DNA from: an uncultured Candidatus Saccharibacteria bacterium
Lineage (GTDB): Bacteria; Patescibacteriota; Saccharimonadia; Saccharimonadales; Saccharimonadaceae
DNA: 64,000 nt
NCBI GenBank assembly: GCA_937898545.1
Contig: CALEJV010000004.1
Span: 1 to 64,000 of the forward strand
Direction: 5' to 3'
Of this stretch, positions 60,966 through 64,000 are shown in pieces. A program made the translations under genes and the position numbers. A model generated the notes under the pieces. It was given only the letters and a program-made list of their open reading frames with translations, did no database searches and was not told the origin of the DNA. Positions within the stretch are counted from its first letter, which is position 1. Each line of letters begins with the position of its first letter.

Positions 60966-62129
60966 TTATCGACGATGTGCGTATCGTTGAGAGAGCCAGA
61001 GACTTGCACCAATCAACATAGACAACACTCCAAACCAAGCGAAGACCACCAACCCTCGAGCGCCCAACCACGAAAACAGCTGTAAAACATATGGTGCGCT
61101 GCCACCACCGAGATTGCATCCAACGAGGACAATTGCTGTGGCTGTGCTGCGCGATTGTGCAGGGACTTCGTCTGACAATCGGTGAAATATGGTTGAGAGG
61201 ATGATGCTATAGACGAAGCCAACCCCAAAGGACGAAAGGCCAAGCAGCCAGATCGTTGGCGATAGCGATAAGCCAAGCAAAACGATACCAATGAGCAGAG
61301 CAGACAATCCCAAGAGCCGCTGCTTGTACCGACTCACGGCATAGACAAATACTGCACCAGCGATAATCCCCATGATTTGCTTGAGGCTGAGGATGATGCT
61401 TGCGTCTGTGGCTGAGCCAAAACCTGCCGCAATAGTAATCTCAGGCAGGCGCAGCGCCAGTGATACATCAATACAAACAAACCATACCCCGCACAATGTT
61501 AATCCAATGACTGTACTAAGCTGTTGGCGGCTCAGCGAATGAGCGGCTGGCGAAGCACCCTCTGCCTTGGTAGGCACTTGTGGTTGTCGTCGTGGGGCGC
61601 AGGTGAGGAAGATAGCAAGGATGACGAGCCCGGCTGTGTAGATCAAGAAGGCGTGCATCCAGCTAATTTTGATCAACTGCCCAGCCAGTAGAGTGAGCAG
61701 TGCACAGCCAATAATTTCGGCAGAGACGCGCCAGCCCAATACTTGCGCACGCTCCCGGCCACTGTAATAATCGCTGAGGATGGTAATGGCAACCGCATTG
61801 ATGAGCCCCGTCCCAACACCAAAGGCCGCGCGCGAAGCCAGCACGAGCCAATACTCCTGAACAAAAAATGGCACCACACCAGCTAGTGGAATGAGAATGA
61901 GGCTGATAATGATAATGTGTTGCTCAGATAGCACACGGCGAATCGCATGATTAGCCAGTAGTGTAAGAATGACAAATAGCGACGGAATAGACAGGATGAG
62001 CTCTACCTGCGTATCCGAAAACTGGTGATAAAATGCCTTCATTGCCGGAATGGCCGGAGCAATGGCAGCAGACGACGTAAGTATAAGCGACAGGCTGAGT
62101 AAGCCTGCCTTTTCGATAGTTTGTTTCAT
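60966..62129 (-). CDS. MFS transporter
   Basis: A 387-residue major facilitator with about twelve helices in two halves, e.g. LLSLSLILTSSAAIAPAIPA, SLFVILTLLANHAIRRVL, IIIISLILIPLAGVVPFFV and, in the second half, TVIGLTLCGVWFVCIDVSLA. The loop between helices 2 and 3 (NHAIRRVL) is reduced from the usual GxxxDRxGRR. It looks like a drug or metabolite efflux pump; the substrate is open. It is upstream of pheA on the same strand, with a 194-base gap. Confidence 0.88.
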   Translation of the reverse strand: MKQTIEKAGLLSLSLILTSSAAIAPAIPAMKAFYHQFSDTQVELILSIPSLFVILTLLANHAIRRVLSEQHIIIISLILIPLAGVVPFFVQEYWLVLASRAAFGVGTGLINAVAITILSDYYSGRERAQVLGWRVSAEIIGCALLTLLAGQLIKISWMHAFLIYTAGLVILAIFLTCAPRRQPQVPTKAEGASPAAHSLSRQQLSTVIGLTLCGVWFVCIDVSLALRLPEITIAAGFGSATDASIILSLKQIMGIIAGAVFVYAVSRYKQRLLGLSALLIGIVLLGLSLSPTIWLLGLSSFGVGFVYSIILSTIFHRLSDEVPAQSRSTATAIVLVGCNLGGGSAPYVLQLFSWLGARGLVVFAWFGVLSMLIGASLWLSQRYAHRR

Positions 62130-62549
62130 AATAATGTAAGTGTACCATATAGTATTGGTTTGTTGCTATGATGGATGAGAAGAAAGGATGATGGGGCACT
62201 CTTGGGTGTGTCTAGTGTTGATGGCTTGCAGATATGGGTTTTGTTCAAAATAAGGCCAGTAGCAAGAATGATGACAATGGCGTCACCGGAACAGTATCGC
62301 GCAATTGATTCAACATAATTATCTGTGCTATAATACCCACGAGTTTCCTCTTCTCGGGGTGGGGTGCTGGTGTGAGTGCGTTGCCTGGCGGAGAAGGTAC
62401 AGACACGAGGCGGAGGTGCTGCTCTCAATCGTACACGCAAATATGCTGGAGTAATAGCCCAGTAGCCAGTATTCTATGCTGCTACACCACCAATTAGGTG
62501 AGTGGGACAGGCAGCAGAGTTACGAACTATAAGCAATAAGGAGAATTGC
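62130..62549 (+). other. Promoter and long leader of the str operon
   Basis: TTGATT (62305-62310), 18-base spacer, TATAAT (62329-62334) give a start near 62341 and a leader of about 209 bases before rpsL. CTTCTC and GAGAAG pair near 62349 and 62389. The leader could host feedback control by a ribosomal protein, not proven. The left part holds the MFS promoter. Confidence 0.5.
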
Positions 62550-62963
62550 ATGCCAACCATCAACCAATTGGTGCGCAAGCCACGCAAGACGGCGGCTCGG
62601 AAGTCGAAGTCGCCAGCGCTGGGGCGCATCCACAACGCACTCAAGGTGCGCTACTACGACCAAAATGCACCACTCAAGCGTGGTGTCTGCGTCAAGGTAA
62701 CGACTAAAACCCCCAAGAAGCCAAACTCCGCTATGCGCAAGGTGGCTCGTGTGCGCCTCACCAACGGCCACGAAGTCTGGGCCTACATTGGCGGCGAAGG
62801 CCACAACCTGCAGGAGCACGCGGTGGTGCTCGTCCGAGGTGGCCGCGTGCCAGACCTCCCAGGTGTGCGCTACCACATCGTCCGTGGCGCGCTCGACCTG
62901 CAGGGGGTATCGAAGCGTAAGCAGGGCCGCAGCAAGTACGGCGCCAAGAAGGAGGGTAACTAA
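62550..62963 (+). CDS. rpsL: Ribosomal protein S12
   Basis: A 137-residue decoding-site protein. TINQLVRKPRKTAARKSKSP opens, KTPKKPNSAMRKVARVRL holds the lysines linked to streptomycin response, and GGRVPDLPGVRYHIVRGALD holds the conserved aspartate methylthiolation position in other species. AAGGAGAATTGC precedes the ATG at 62550; the frame upstream of it has no ribosome site. rpsG follows by two bases. Confidence 0.97.
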   Translation: MPTINQLVRKPRKTAARKSKSPALGRIHNALKVRYYDQNAPLKRGVCVKVTTKTPKKPNSAMRKVARVRLTNGHEVWAYIGGEGHNLQEHAVVLVRGGRVPDLPGVRYHIVRGALDLQGVSKRKQGRSKYGAKKEGN

Positions 62964-62965
62964 CC

Positions 62966-63445
62966 ATGCCTCGTAAAGTCACGAAAAAACTCCAGCGCAC
63001 CATCAAGCCAGACCGCAAGTACCAGTCGGTGCTGGTGCAGCGCTTGATTAACAAATCGATGCTGGATGGCAAAAAGCAAGTTGCTGAGCGGGCTGTCTAT
63101 AGTGCGCTCGAGCAAGCTGCCCGCAGCCTCAAGAGTGAGGATCCACTGGAAGTGTTTGAGACCTGCATCAAGAACATCAGCCCTAGCTTTGAGGTAAAGA
63201 GTCGCCGCGTTGGTGGTGCTAACTACCAGATTCCATTCCCCATTCAGGGTCATCGTCAGCAGCACTTTGCCTTTATGTGGCTGGTGCAAGCGGCTCGCTC
63301 GAAGAGTGGTATGCCATATAGCAAGCGTCTGGCAACAGAGATCGTTGATGCCTGCAACCAAACCGGCGTCGCCTTCAAGAAAAAGGAAGACACCCACAAA
63401 ATGGCCGAGGCCAACCGCGCCTTTGCCCACTTTGCTCGCGGCTAA
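62966..63445 (+). CDS. rpsG: Ribosomal protein S7
   Basis: A 159-residue head protein of the small subunit that nucleates 16S folding. Landmarks: MPRKVTKK, LVQRLINKSMLDGKKQVAER, SRRVGGANYQIPFPI and the C-terminal THKMAEANRAFAHFARG. GGAGGG inside the rpsL end is the ribosome site. In the str operon fusA or tufA would normally follow, but a terminator ends this unit. Confidence 0.96.
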   Translation: MPRKVTKKLQRTIKPDRKYQSVLVQRLINKSMLDGKKQVAERAVYSALEQAARSLKSEDPLEVFETCIKNISPSFEVKSRRVGGANYQIPFPIQGHRQQHFAFMWLVQAARSKSGMPYSKRLATEIVDACNQTGVAFKKKEDTHKMAEANRAFAHFARG

Positions 63446-63467
63446 GCTCCGCAGCGCAGGATACACG

Positions 63468-63499
63468 ACCGCCCGAGGTAGATTGCCTTGGGCGGTTTT
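63468..63499 (+). terminator. Intrinsic terminator of rpsL-rpsG
   Basis: ACCGCCC (63468-63474) pairs with GGGCGGT (63490-63496), then TTTT. Confidence 0.85.
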
Positions 63500-64000
63500 G
63501 CTATGGCTGCATGATGAGTGGCTGTGATAGTGGATGGTGTGCTATGGTTTGCCGCAGAGCCTGGTATAACAGGGGTATGCTATGCATGTTGATTTGCCTT
63601 TGGTGGAGCATGAGAGGCCGTCTAGCGGTGGTTTGGATAAAGACCACACAGAAATCTGCATACAGCGCCTTAGAACTGGGCAGCTTCGCTAGTAGCTAGC
63701 TCTTCATCACCATAAGAGTTATTTCAGCGCTGGAGTGGGGTAGTATCATCGCGCTGATATTTGCGCTACACACATGCAGCGACAGAGCAGGAGCAGGTAG
63801 GCAGTGAGGGTGTTGTTTGTGAAGGAGAAAAACGCGTAATCAAGGCCAAAATGCTTGCGAAAAATATATAATTATCGTCCAAATAGCCACCACTGGTACG
63901 ACAGGGGTACATATGGGGAAAATAATGCGAAAATAAGGCCAAAAATAGCTTTGCAGGCGCTGGTTTTGTGCTATAATGCAAGTTGATACGATTACTTACT
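63500..64000 (+). other. Intergenic region with promoter of the next gene
   Basis: About 500 bases without a supported gene. Short frames here have no ribosome site. Near the right end TATAAT (63972-63977) with a weak TTTGCA 15 bases upstream probably starts the next, unseen gene, which by position might be fusA. Confidence 0.4.

Noticed and set aside
63511..63981. Short frames after rpsG
   Set aside because: No ribosome sites, biased composition, and they lie in a promoter region for the next gene.
1..64000. CRISPR arrays, insertion sequences, rRNA genes
   Set aside because: No regularly spaced repeats, no transposase-like frames and no rRNA signatures were seen on either strand.
1..64000. 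UGA recoding as in SR1/Gracilibacteria
   Set aside because: TGA acts as the natural stop of nrdA, the HAD gene and others, and no core gene needs read-through.

Overview
The window reads as a chromosome segment of a Patescibacteria/CPR bacterium, most likely a Candidatus Saccharibacteria (TM7) member. Pointers: dense, mostly plus-strand short operons; few biosynthetic genes beside a full informational core (rpoD, dnaG, polA, holA, argS, pnp, RNase J, ftsK, rpsT, rpsO, rpsL, rpsG); long basic or Pro/Gln-rich tails on membrane proteins; many proteins without recognisable family; and standard stop codons (TGA ends several real genes). Base composition is GC-rich except for a few islands. The lineage call is inference from gene content, not from a marker alignment.

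Layout. 1-3.4 kb: end of class I ribonucleotide reductase alpha, a small unknown gene, the beta subunit, a strongly folding intergenic element, and an FMN split-barrel protein. 3.4-9.6 kb: pyrG, argS, mscL, orn, corA, yjbR. 9.7-16.5 kb: a Pro/Gln-rich membrane protein, dnaG-rpoD, a small membrane protein, a P-loop kinase, and two adjacent WhiB-like genes. 16.8-24.5 kb: a surface-anchored GH16 glycosidase, polA, unknown proteins, and a 1.1 kb non-coding block holding a 290-base stretch without any G on the plus strand and a perfect 32-bp palindrome. 24.7-31.9 kb: HAD hydrolase, membrane protein, mutM, holA, rpsT, a degenerate DHH protein, truB, aldose epimerase. 31.9-38.5 kb: unknown soluble proteins, rpsO, a GNAT acetyltransferase and a Spherulin-4-like surface protein. 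38.6-53.9 kb: pnp, a frameshifted Pro/Gln-rich membrane protein, a PadR-ABC operon, an FeS-less uracil-DNA glycosylase relative, an Rrf2-YhgE operon and RNase J. 54.1-55.7 kb: an AT-rich island with a Panacea-type protein and an unknown partner, probably toxin-antitoxin. 55.7-64 kb: ftsK, a large unknown protein, prephenate dehydratase, an MFS transporter and the start of the str operon (rpsL, rpsG).

Two themes run through the window. First, many genes carry a sigma-70 -10 hexamer ending about 6 nt before the ATG, which predicts leaderless mRNAs; the other genes have an AGGAGG-type ribosome site. Second, several core proteins have lost metal or redox ligands: DnaG zinc ribbon, UDG iron-sulfur cysteines, the NrdA C-terminal cysteines and the NrdB radical tyrosine. 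The WhiB-like proteins, by contrast, keep their four-cysteine iron-sulfur motif. WhiB regulators are otherwise typical of Actinobacteria, the usual hosts of Saccharibacteria, so this pair, the noncoding G-free tract and the Panacea island are the places I would look first for something undescribed.
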